Shown here: positions 9,191-16,654 of the stretch, in pieces | Layout: each line of letters begins with the position of its first letter | How positions within the stretch are numbered: position 1 is the first letter of the stretch | NCBI GenBank assembly: GCA_910577375.1 | Contig: CAJTLT010000001.1 | Coordinates: 302,952 to 366,951, forward strand | Length of the DNA stretch: 64,000 nucleotides | Direction: 5' to 3' | Origin: an uncultured Christensenella sp. | GTDB lineage: Bacteria; Bacillota; Clostridia; Christensenellales; Borkfalkiaceae | Notes under the pieces: generated by a model | The model's database searches: none | Seen by the model: the letters and a program-made list of their open reading frames with translations, nothing else | Told to the model about the DNA's origin: nothing | Position numbers and translations under genes: made by a program

Positions 9191-10297
9191 ATGGCTTCTA
9201 CGGTAGGAGTTATATTTTCTAGCATAAATGAAGAGAACATACCCGAACTTACAAGGGTAAGGTCAATGGGGTCTATTCCAATCGGAGGAAGATACCGTTT
9301 GGTAGATTTTGCTTTGTCAAATATGGTAAATTCAGGTATAACCACGGTAGGAATGATAACGAAAAATAATTATCAGTCTTTAATGGATCATCTCGGTTCA
9401 GGGAAATATTGGGATTTGGCAAGAAAAGAAGGCGGGCTTATTTTACTTCCGCCTTATAGCGACGAAACAGAAATTCTTTATAAAAATCGACTTGAAGCGT
9501 TGAAAGGCGCGACCGCATTTCTGAGAAAATGTAAGGAAGATTTTGTTGTAATCGCAGACAGCGATGCAGTGTATAAACTTGATTACAGTAAAGTAATAGA
9601 AAGTCACATAAAAAACAACGCGGATATTACGCTTGTTTATCATGAGCATGAAGTCGTTAAATCTCATTATTATATGGCTTTTGAAACCGCTAAAGACGGA
9701 AGAATCACCGAAATTGAAATCAATCCTATTTCAGGAGGAATTAAGAAAAATTATGTAAACGTTATGGTTGCCCGAACAGCTTTTCTGTTAAGACTCATTC
9801 AAGATGCAATACAGCACGGATACATAAGTTTTGGCAGAGATATATTGAGTCCAGGTGTTTCCAAATATAAAATTTACGGATACGAACTTAAAGGTTATTA
9901 TGCAAGCATTACTTCTTTGCAAAAATATTTTACAACTAATTTTGATTTGCTAAATAAAAATGTCAGAACGGAAATTTTCGGAGAAAGAGACGTATATACA
10001 AAAGTGAACGACAGCGCTCCCGCAAAATTTACCGAAACGGCAAAAGTTAAAAATTCTCTTGTTTCTGACGGTTGCATTATTGAAGGAACTGTTGAAAACA
10101 GTATACTTTTCCGCGGAGTTAAAATAGGGAGAGATACGGTAGTCAAAAACTGTATAATAATGACAGATAATATTATCGGTGAAAACTGTAATCTTTCATA
10201 TGTGGTAAGCGATAAAAATTCTGTTATTCGTGATAATAGAACGCTTGCCGGTTGTGATGTTCAACCTTATTTCATAGGGAAAGGCTCACTCATTTAA
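9191..10297 (+). CDS. glgD: ADP-glucose pyrophosphorylase regulatory-type subunit GlgD
   Basis: 368 residues, homologous to GlgC but lacking the intact catalytic N-terminal loop: it begins GVIFSSINEENIPELT where GlgC has LLAGGQGSRL, and the acidic metal motif GDHIY is replaced by ADSDAVY. Known Firmicutes GlgD proteins form hetero-oligomers with GlgC and modulate its activity. The C-terminal hexapeptide repeats (ENSILFRGVKIG) are retained. The ATG follows AAAGGGGGA, and the gene lies 14 bases downstream of glgC, consistent with making the partner subunit in proportion. Confidence 0.93.
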   Translation: MASTVGVIFSSINEENIPELTRVRSMGSIPIGGRYRLVDFALSNMVNSGITTVGMITKNNYQSLMDHLGSGKYWDLARKEGGLILLPPYSDETEILYKNRLEALKGATAFLRKCKEDFVVIADSDAVYKLDYSKVIESHIKNNADITLVYHEHEVVKSHYYMAFETAKDGRITEIEINPISGGIKKNYVNVMVARTAFLLRLIQDAIQHGYISFGRDILSPGVSKYKIYGYELKGYYASITSLQKYFTTNFDLLNKNVRTEIFGERDVYTKVNDSAPAKFTETAKVKNSLVSDGCIIEGTVENSILFRGVKIGRDTVVKNCIIMTDNIIGENCNLSYVVSDKNSVIRDNRTLAGCDVQPYFIGKGSLI

Positions 10298-10315
10298 GTA
10301 GATAGGGGGAAAATT

Positions 10316-11887
10316 ATGGCTACTACAAAAACAACAAAAACCAAAACTACCGCGGCGGAAAAAACAGCAAAAACAACTGTTGCAAAAGCTACGGTAAAGC
10401 CTGCGGCAAAAAAGACTGCGCCGTCCAAAATATCAAAAACTTCAACTGAAAAATCAGTTAAAGTATCAGAAAGTAAAAAGAAAATATTATTTGTCGCTTC
10501 GGAAGCTACTCCGTTTATTGCAACAGGAGGACTTGCCGAAGTTATTGGTTCACTTTCCGTTTCGCTTGCTGCAACAGGCAACTACGACGTGCGGGTAGTA
10601 ATTCCTATGTATTCTGACATAAAGAAAGAATATAGAGATAAATTTAATTACCTTGGTAATTTATATGTTCATCTGGCATGGCGAAACCAATATTGCGGCA
10701 TTTTTTCTTATGAAAAAGACGGAGTAACTTTCTATTTTATAGATAACGAGTTTTATTTTAAACGTCCCGGATGTTACGGATATTATGATGACGGTGAAAG
10801 ATTTGCATTCTTTTCAAGAAGTGTTTTGGAAATTATGCCGTTTTTAAACTTTTATCCGGATGTTATGCATTGTCATGACTGGCAGGCGGCCCTTGCGGCG
10901 ATATATTTAAAAACTAATTATTGTTTCAGACCCGAATATCAATATATAAGGGCACTTTTTACAATACATAATATAGAATATCAGGGATGGTATTCGTTGG
11001 ATTTGTTGGGTGATTTGTTTGATATCTACGGAAGTTATCAGCATCTTGTTGAATACAAAAATTCTATTAACCTTATGAAAGGAGCTATAGAGTGCTGTGA
11101 AAGATTTTCTACCGTAAGCCCCAAATATGCCGAGGAAATTAAAGACCCTTATTATGCACACGGGCTTGACCCCATTGTAAGAAGAAATGAATTCAAACTT
11201 TGCGGTATATTAAACGGCATTGATGTGGACGGTTATAATAGCGAAAAAGATAGTCATCTTTACGCAAATTACTCTGTAGACGATTTCAGTAATAAAGAAC
11301 TGTGTAAAAAAGGTCTTCAAAAACAACTGGGATTACCGCAAAGAAATGATGTTCCTATTGTTTCAATGGTAACACGATTGGTTTCCCATAAAGGATTGGA
11401 CCTTGTTACTGCCGTTTTGGAAGAATTGTTACAAGACGATATTCAAGTAGTTATTCTTGGAACAGGTGATGCACACTTTGAGGGATATTTCAGAGATTTG
11501 GCTTGCAGATATCCAGACAAACTCAGTGCCAACATTGTATTTAACGGAGATTTATCAAGGAAGATTTATTCCGGTTCAGATATATTCCTGATGCCGTCCA
11601 AATCCGAACCGTGCGGATTGTCACAAATGATAGCTTGCCGTTACGGCACTATTCCAATTGTCAGAGAAACTGGCGGACTTTATGATAGTATTAAACCGCT
11701 TGAAAACGGATATACATTTACCAATTATAATGCACATGATATGCTGTATGTGATACGTAAGGCAATTTCCGATTATAAAAACAAAGACGAGTGGACAAAA
11801 TTAATGTACAGGGCGGCAAAATCTGATTTCAGTTGGAATCGTTCTGCACAGCAATACGAAGCTCTTTATTTGGATATGCTTAAATAA
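10316..11887 (+). CDS. glgA: Glycogen synthase with a Lys/Thr/Ala-rich N-terminal tail
   Basis: 523 residues. Residues 56-523 are a GT5 glycogen/starch synthase that elongates glucan with ADP-glucose: KILFVASEATPFIATGGLAEV at the start, HCHDWQA, IHNIEYQG and the C-terminal SKSEPCGLSQ site. The Lys of the usual KTGGL motif is Ala69 here (IATGGL); similar forms occur in clostridial GlgA as far as I recall. Residues 1-55 are an extra tail made almost only of Lys, Thr, Ala, Ser and Val (MATTKTTKTKTTAAEKTAKT...), like a histone H1 or HU tail, and are not part of the enzyme fold. The start has a clear site (AGGGGGAAAATT-ATG), so the tail is probably translated. Confidence 0.94.
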   Translation: MATTKTTKTKTTAAEKTAKTTVAKATVKPAAKKTAPSKISKTSTEKSVKVSESKKKILFVASEATPFIATGGLAEVIGSLSVSLAATGNYDVRVVIPMYSDIKKEYRDKFNYLGNLYVHLAWRNQYCGIFSYEKDGVTFYFIDNEFYFKRPGCYGYYDDGERFAFFSRSVLEIMPFLNFYPDVMHCHDWQAALAAIYLKTNYCFRPEYQYIRALFTIHNIEYQGWYSLDLLGDLFDIYGSYQHLVEYKNSINLMKGAIECCERFSTVSPKYAEEIKDPYYAHGLDPIVRRNEFKLCGILNGIDVDGYNSEKDSHLYANYSVDDFSNKELCKKGLQKQLGLPQRNDVPIVSMVTRLVSHKGLDLVTAVLEELLQDDIQVVILGTGDAHFEGYFRDLACRYPDKLSANIVFNGDLSRKIYSGSDIFLMPSKSEPCGLSQMIACRYGTIPIVRETGGLYDSIKPLENGYTFTNYNAHDMLYVIRKAISDYKNKDEWTKLMYRAAKSDFSWNRSAQQYEALYLDMLK

Positions 11888-11910
11888 AATTTACTTATCA
11901 GGAGAACGAA

Positions 11911-14352
11911 ATGAGCAATTCTGCTATAACCGAAAAGGAAGCAAAAGATTTAATTAAGGGTAAACTTTCGAGATACTTCGGAGTTGCCCCTGCAGAAGCT
12001 TCCAAAGAACAAGTTTATAAAGCCGTAGTAATGGTTGTAAGAGATATTTTGCTGGAAAAAAGACAACAATTCCATAAAAAAGCCAAGGCAAAGCGCGCAA
12101 AACGCGTTTATTATCTTTGCATGGAATTTTTGATGGGGCGCTCGCTTAAAAACAGCTTGTATAATCTTAATACTGTAACTCCGTTTGAAAAGGCGTTATC
12201 TTCTTACGGATTAAAACTTGAAGATTTATATGAACTCGAACCTGATGCCGGTTTGGGTAACGGCGGTTTAGGCAGACTTGCCGCGTGCTTTATGGATGCG
12301 CTTGCTACCGGTAATTATCCGGCGATGGGATATTCGTTGCGTTATGAATATGGTCTTTTTAAGCAGAAAATAGTTGACGGCTGGCAAATTGAACTTCCCG
12401 ATGTCTGGTTGCCGGGCGGAGAAGCTTGGCTTACGCAAAGAACGGATAAATCGTTTATCGTTAAGTTTAACGGTCAGATTGAAGAAAAGTGGACTGAAAA
12501 CGGACTTGAAACCAATTATATCAACTGCAATGAAGTACAGGCGGTAGCTTACGATATGATGGTTTCGGGTAAAAATAGTGATGCTGTTTCGGTTTTAAGA
12601 CTTTGGAAAGCTAAACCCGTTCAGGATTTCAACATGAAATTATTCTCGCAAGGCGATTACTATCAGGCTATGACTGAGGATAATGATGCTGATCTTTTAA
12701 CCAAAGTTCTTTATCCTGCAGATAACCATAATGCCGGTAAATCGTTAAGACTTAAACAACAGTATTTCCTTTGTTCGGCATCGATTCAAAATATAGTTGA
12801 GGACCATAAACACAGATACGGAAATTTAATGGATTTACCTAAGCTTGCGGCGATTCATTTGAATGATACGCATCCCGCATTGGCAATTCCTGAATTAATG
12901 CGTATTTTGATTGATGAATATTTCTATGACTGGGACAGAGCGTGGGCAGTAACAACAGCAACTTGCGCATATACTAATCATACCGTTTTAGCAGAAGCTT
13001 TGGAAACATGGTCTGAAGATTTAATTGCGCGAACAATTCCGAGAATTCATTCTATTATAAAAGAAATTAACCGTCGGCTTTGCGAACAGCTTTGGAATGC
13101 TTTCCCTGGAGAATGGGCGAAAATCTCAAGAATGTCGATTATTGAACATGACCGTATAAAAATGGCAAATCTTTCGGTATACGGCGGTCATAGTGTAAAC
13201 GGTGTATCGGCATTGCACAGCGAAATAATCAAGACTTCTGTATTCAAAGATTTTTATGACTTTTCCCCCGAAAAGTTTACAAATGTAACAAATGGCATTG
13301 CGCATAGGCGCTGGCTTAATCAGTCTAATCCCGAACTCTCGGCGCTTTTAAATGATTGCATAGGCGAAAGCTATGAACTTGATAGTTCGAAACTTGCCGA
13401 TTTTAAAAAGTTTGAAAATGATAACTCGGTTTTAAAACGTCTTGAAGAAATTAAACATATTAAGAAGTTGCAGTTTGCAGAATTTGCGAAGAAGAAGCAA
13501 GGGGTTATAATAGATCCGAATTCATTATTCGACGTTCAGGCAAAACGTCTCCACGAATATAAACGGCAACTCTTAAATGTTTTAAATATTATTGATACCT
13601 ATCTTGATTTACAGGAAAATCCCGAACTTAAAATTTTACCTAAAACATATATTTTTGGAGCAAAAGCTGCGCCGGGATATGATATGGCAAAGAAAATTAT
13701 TAAATTAATCAATTATCTTGCCGCAGAAATAAGAAGTAATCCGAAAATAAAAGAAAAATTAAACGTAGTCTACATGGAAGACTATAATGTAACTATGTCT
13801 GAAAAGCTTATGCCGGCATCGGAAGTTTCTGAACAAATTTCGCTTGCGGGAAAGGAAGCAAGCGGAACTGGTAATATGAAGTTCATGATAAACGGTGCTT
13901 TAACAGTCGGAACGTTGGATGGCGCAAATGTAGAAATGGCAGAAGCCGTTGGCAACGAAAACATTTTTATTTTTGGCTACAAAGCAAATGAAGTTGATGA
14001 GATTTGGCGCAACGGTTATAGTTCAAGTAAATATTATAATGAATCCCCCAAATTAAGACGTATAATCGAATCTCTTATTATAGGCTTTAATGGTGAAAGT
14101 TTCGCAGATATTGCTAATTATCTGTTGACAGGTTCTCCTGTGGCTGACCCTTATATGTGCATGGCTGATTTTGCCGCGTATAGCAATACTCAACATGAAA
14201 TTTCAAAACTTTATACAAAAGATAAAATGAAATGGAATCAAATGTCGCTTAGAAACATCGCCGCATCCGGTTATTTCTCGGCTGACCGAGCAATTTATGA
14301 TTATGCTAATAATATTTGGAATTTAAAAAGCATAGTAAAATCTGAAAAATAA
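11911..14352 (+). CDS. glgP: Glycogen phosphorylase
   Basis: 813 residues, full length for the GT35 family. It releases glucose-1-phosphate from glycogen ends using phosphate and pyridoxal phosphate. The cofactor lysine is Lys657 in EASGTGNMKFMINGAL; other family blocks include LEPDAGLGNGGLGRLAACF near residue 110 and LNDTHPALAIPELMR. Preceded by CAGGAGAACGAA and followed by a strong terminator, it closes the operon, so synthesis and breakdown enzymes share one transcript. Confidence 0.96.
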   Translation: MSNSAITEKEAKDLIKGKLSRYFGVAPAEASKEQVYKAVVMVVRDILLEKRQQFHKKAKAKRAKRVYYLCMEFLMGRSLKNSLYNLNTVTPFEKALSSYGLKLEDLYELEPDAGLGNGGLGRLAACFMDALATGNYPAMGYSLRYEYGLFKQKIVDGWQIELPDVWLPGGEAWLTQRTDKSFIVKFNGQIEEKWTENGLETNYINCNEVQAVAYDMMVSGKNSDAVSVLRLWKAKPVQDFNMKLFSQGDYYQAMTEDNDADLLTKVLYPADNHNAGKSLRLKQQYFLCSASIQNIVEDHKHRYGNLMDLPKLAAIHLNDTHPALAIPELMRILIDEYFYDWDRAWAVTTATCAYTNHTVLAEALETWSEDLIARTIPRIHSIIKEINRRLCEQLWNAFPGEWAKISRMSIIEHDRIKMANLSVYGGHSVNGVSALHSEIIKTSVFKDFYDFSPEKFTNVTNGIAHRRWLNQSNPELSALLNDCIGESYELDSSKLADFKKFENDNSVLKRLEEIKHIKKLQFAEFAKKKQGVIIDPNSLFDVQAKRLHEYKRQLLNVLNIIDTYLDLQENPELKILPKTYIFGAKAAPGYDMAKKIIKLINYLAAEIRSNPKIKEKLNVVYMEDYNVTMSEKLMPASEVSEQISLAGKEASGTGNMKFMINGALTVGTLDGANVEMAEAVGNENIFIFGYKANEVDEIWRNGYSSSKYYNESPKLRRIIESLIIGFNGESFADIANYLLTGSPVADPYMCMADFAAYSNTQHEISKLYTKDKMKWNQMSLRNIAASGYFSADRAIYDYANNIWNLKSIVKSEK

Positions 14353-14363
14353 AATATTTAATG

Positions 14364-14391
14364 AAAAACTCGGGCAAAAGCCCGAGTTTTT
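14364..14391 (+). terminator. Terminator of the glycogen operon
   Basis: Stem ACTCGGGC/GCCCGAGT with a four-A loop, flanked by A residues before and five T after, 12 bases beyond the glgP stop. Confidence 0.92.
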
Positions 14392-14537
14392 CATTACTAT
14401 GCGTGACATAATCAAGCCGTTTAAGTTCTTCATCATTTCATTAAAGTTCGGTTAAAAAGTCATTCAAACAATCTTGATTAACCCATATTTTAAAATTGAT
14501 ATTTGTTTTAATTTAAAAGTTTAATTATTTTAAATCC
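14392..14537. other. AT-rich spacer upstream of the recombinase promoter
   Basis: No open frame of note. It holds an imperfect long-range inverted pair, TAATCAAG (14409-14416) and CTTGATTA (14474-14481), and otherwise A/T tracts. Together with the promoter and palindrome downstream it makes up the 316-bp gap between glgP and the recombinase. Confidence 0.5.
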
Positions 14538-14566
14538 TTGACAATCGCTCTTCTTTGTGTTATTTT
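14538..14566 (+). promoter_or_regulatory. Promoter of the tyrosine recombinase gene
   Basis: Consensus TTGACA (14538-14543), 17-bp spacer, TATTTT (14561-14566). The expected transcription start (about 14573) coincides with the first base of the long palindrome, so the transcript would begin with that hairpin. Confidence 0.7.
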
Positions 14567-14571
14567 ATATT

Positions 14572-14623
14572 TACATATTTAACACTTCGTAAAACCTGTC
14601 TTTTACGAAGTGTTAAATATGTA
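14572..14623. repeat. Perfect 23-bp inverted repeat containing a candidate dif site (core 14584-14611)
   Basis: Arms 14572-14594 and 14601-14623 are perfect reverse complements around the 6-bp centre CCTGTC. The inner part has Xer-site geometry: 11-bp arm ACTTCGTAAAA, 6-bp centre, 11-bp arm TTTTACGAAGT. The left arm matches the XerC-side arm of Bacillus subtilis dif (ACTTCCTAGAA, from memory) at 9 of 11 positions; the right arm matches less well (6 of 11). It lies 57 bp upstream of a XerS-like recombinase gene. There is no T-run after it, so it is not a standard terminator. Assignment as dif is inference; a stabilising 5' hairpin or an attenuator is the alternative. Confidence 0.6.
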
Positions 14624-14668
14624 TTCTTTACAATAAAAAGGACTCACTATTCTAAATTCTAATTTATT

Positions 14669-15718
14669 ATGTCAAATTACTACATTCAAAGAAACAATAA
14701 AAATCTTGAAACAATTGAAAAACTTTTAAACGAAGAACTGCCGTCTTTTTGTTATGATTATTTTATTTCTATAGACAGCCAAACCTCTTCATTAACTCGC
14801 TTAAATTATGCCCATGATTTGAAGATATTTTTTTATTTTCTTTATGAAAAGAAATTCCGTAGAAATAAAGCTGTTCTTGAGATTACGCTTGAAGATTTGG
14901 AAAAAGTCACAAGCAATGATATCGAATATTTTTTAGGTTATCTTTCCCACTATGTTTATAATGGTAAAGAACACATTTGCAATGAACGCGCTAAGGCAAG
15001 AAAGCTTTCTTCCGTTCGTGCAATGTTTAAATATTTTTTCAATAAAAATATGATTAGCGTTGATAATTCTGCAAAAGTTGCAACACCTAAACTCCACGAT
15101 AAACCTATTATCAGGCTTGATTCAGACGAAGTCTATAATATTATTGATGCAGCAGAAAGCGGTGACGGTCTTACCCCGCATCAACGTGCTTATCATGAAA
15201 AAACAAAAGTACGCGATTCAGCAATTCTTATGCTTTTTCTCGGCACTGGAATACGTATAAGCGAGCTTGTCGGTCTGAATAATGGAGATATTAATTTCAA
15301 AGATAATTCTTTTATTGTTACGCGTAAAGGCGGAAATAAAGCAATTCTGTATTTTGATGACGACGTCGCGCAAGCTTTACAAAGATATATTGACTATAAA
15401 GAACTTAATTATAATGATTTAAAAGAGCCCTCCGCCCTATTTATATCAAACAATAAAAATCGTATAACCGTGCGCGCGGTAGAAAACTTGGTGAAAAAGT
15501 ATGCAAAAATAATATCTCCCCTTAAAAAAATTTCACCTCATAAATTGCGTTCTACATACGGTACACAGCTTTACAGAGCAACCGGCGATATTTATATAGT
15601 CGCAGATGTCCTTGGTCATAAGGACGTAAATACAACGCGCAAGCACTATGCCGCTATAAGTGACGATAACCGGCGCGGTGTTGTCGGTAAAGTAAAAATA
15701 AAACGCGAAGACGAATAA
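14669..15718 (+). CDS. XerS-like tyrosine recombinase
   Basis: 349 residues. An N-terminal SAM-like core-binding domain (about 24-130) precedes a complete catalytic domain: Arg196 (GTGIRISEL), Lys220 (TRKGG), His291-x-x-Arg294 (PHKLR), His317 (LGHKD) and nucleophile Tyr327 (TRKHYAAI). Length and the N-terminal pattern (LPSF..DYF, LEKVTSNDIEYFLGYL) resemble streptococcal XerS more than the roughly 300-residue XerC/XerD. It should bind and exchange strands at a dif-like site to resolve chromosome dimers. It stands alone with its own promoter and a palindromic candidate site, with no excisionase or phage gene nearby. No strong Shine-Dalgarno is visible before the ATG. A mobile-element integrase is the alternative. 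Confidence 0.88.
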   Translation: MSNYYIQRNNKNLETIEKLLNEELPSFCYDYFISIDSQTSSLTRLNYAHDLKIFFYFLYEKKFRRNKAVLEITLEDLEKVTSNDIEYFLGYLSHYVYNGKEHICNERAKARKLSSVRAMFKYFFNKNMISVDNSAKVATPKLHDKPIIRLDSDEVYNIIDAAESGDGLTPHQRAYHEKTKVRDSAILMLFLGTGIRISELVGLNNGDINFKDNSFIVTRKGGNKAILYFDDDVAQALQRYIDYKELNYNDLKEPSALFISNNKNRITVRAVENLVKKYAKIISPLKKISPHKLRSTYGTQLYRATGDIYIVADVLGHKDVNTTRKHYAAISDDNRRGVVGKVKIKREDE

Positions 15719-15739
15719 GTTTTTATTCGTCTTCGTTTT
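15706..15739. terminator. Bidirectional terminator built from two overlapping gene ends
   Basis: The 13-bp stem CGAAGACGAATAA (15706-15718) / TTATTCGTCTTCG (15723-15735) with loop GTTT contains the last codons and stops of both convergent genes. T-runs flank it in both directions (TTTT at 15736-15739 on +; AAAATAAAA on the other side). Confidence 0.75.
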
Positions 15740-15902
15740 CGGTTATTATTTTATCTATCTTTATTATTGCATCGTCATGTATTTCCAAACATTTTCCGCA
15801 GTTATCACAAATTTTAAGCGGATTAAGGTCGCAGATATCACACTCTCCGCAATCTATACACTCTCTTTCATACAATACACATGTCTTTCTTTCAATTTTC
15901 AT
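15723..15902 (-). CDS. Small Cys-rich (Fe-S or zinc-binding) protein, function unknown
   Basis: 59 residues from the ATG at 15902, which has AGAGGTG at good spacing; the longer frame to 15947 lacks one. Seven cysteines fall in CIDCGECDICDL and KICDNCGKC, a spacing like ferredoxin or zinc-ribbon knuckles, followed by an acidic C-terminus (ITENEDE). I recognise it only as a small conserved clostridial protein of unknown role. It converges on the recombinase gene with 4 bases between stops and starts back-to-back with lexA 115 bp away. Confidence 0.75.
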   Translation of the reverse strand: MKIERKTCVLYERECIDCGECDICDLNPLKICDNCGKCLEIHDDAIIKIDKIITENEDE

Positions 15903-15958
15903 CTTGCACCTCTTCAATATAATATTACCAATTTGCATAAAATTCAAGTAGTTTTAAG

Positions 15959-15972
15959 CAAACTTTTGTTTG
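15959..15972. promoter_or_regulatory. Candidate LexA operator overlapping the lexA -35 box
   Basis: CAAAC-TTTT-GTTTG has the 5-4-5 inverted geometry of the Firmicutes LexA box (CGAAC-N4-GTTCG) with one change per arm. It overlaps the -35 of the lexA promoter, where an autorepressor would be expected to bind. Confidence 0.45.
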
Positions 15973-15998
15973 ATTTTTAATATGTTATCTGTTAAAAT
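15970..15998 (+). promoter_or_regulatory. lexA promoter
   Basis: TTGATT (15970-15975), 17-bp spacer, TAAAAT (15993-15998), then GAGGTG 7 bases before the lexA ATG. Confidence 0.65.
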
Positions 15999-16017
15999 AT
16001 TTATGAGGTGAAAAATA

Positions 16018-16614
16018 ATGTCTCCTAGACAAGCTGAAAAAATAAAAAATGAAGAAAGCGTTTTCTCTTATATTCAAAAATATATGGCTGAAAACGGTTA
16101 TGCGCCTTGTGTCCGCGAAATTTGTGCAGCCTGCAATATAAAGTCTACCGCTACTGTTTTTAATATAATAAACCGTTTAAAAGAACGCGGGCTTTTAGAA
16201 AAATCAGATGTAAAACGGCGGGCTATATCTTTAAAAAGCAAATCTATATCCGTTCCTCTTGTTGGTACTGTCGCTGCCGGACAGCCGATTTTTGCCGCTG
16301 AAAATTATGAAGATTACTTTTCTCTTCCGGAAAACTTTTTTTCCGGAGAAAATTTGTTTATGCTTAATGTTCAGGGTTCTTCTATGATAAAAATCGGTAT
16401 GTTTGATGGTGACAAGGTTGTTGTAAGAAAACAAGAATCGGCCGATAACGGTGATATCGTTGTTGCACTCATTGATGAAAGTGCAACAGTTAAACGTTTT
16501 TTCAAGCGTGACGGAAAAATTATTTTACATCCGGAAAATGACGAAATGAATGACTTTATCTTTAACGAAGTTCAGATTCTTGGTAAAGTAGTCGGATTAA
16601 TAAGAAATCTATAA
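16018..16614 (+). CDS. lexA: SOS repressor LexA
   Basis: 198 residues. An N-terminal winged helix (about 5-70; YAPCVREICAACNIKSTATVFN) binds SOS operators. The C-terminal S24 domain has the self-cleavage bond Ala87-Gly88 in VGTVAAGQP, the catalytic Ser122 (QGSSM) and Lys159 (ATVKRFF). RecA filaments stimulate self-cleavage and release of DNA repair genes. The start has GAGGTG upstream. An inverted repeat over its own promoter suggests autoregulation. Confidence 0.96.
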   Translation: MSPRQAEKIKNEESVFSYIQKYMAENGYAPCVREICAACNIKSTATVFNIINRLKERGLLEKSDVKRRAISLKSKSISVPLVGTVAAGQPIFAAENYEDYFSLPENFFSGENLFMLNVQGSSMIKIGMFDGDKVVVRKQESADNGDIVVALIDESATVKRFFKRDGKIILHPENDEMNDFIFNEVQILGKVVGLIRNL

Positions 16615-16618
16615 ATTA

Positions 16619-16654
16619 AAAACAAGCTGAGTTTTATATGCTCAGCTTGTTTTT
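16619..16654. terminator. Bidirectional terminator between lexA and the CDF transporter
   Basis: Stem AAAACAAGCTGAG / CTCAGCTTGTTTT with a 9-base loop; T-rich on the + side and A-rich on the left, serving both converging genes. It abuts the transporter stop codon at 16653. Confidence 0.85.

Noticed and set aside
14573..14622. Long palindrome as an ordinary terminator of the glycogen operon
   Set aside because: The operon already has a good terminator at 14364-14391, the palindrome lies after a consensus promoter, and no T-run follows it.
14669..15718. Recombinase as the integrase of a prophage or integrative element
   Set aside because: No phage, conjugation or excisionase genes and no flanking direct repeats or tRNA target; neighbours are core genes on both sides.
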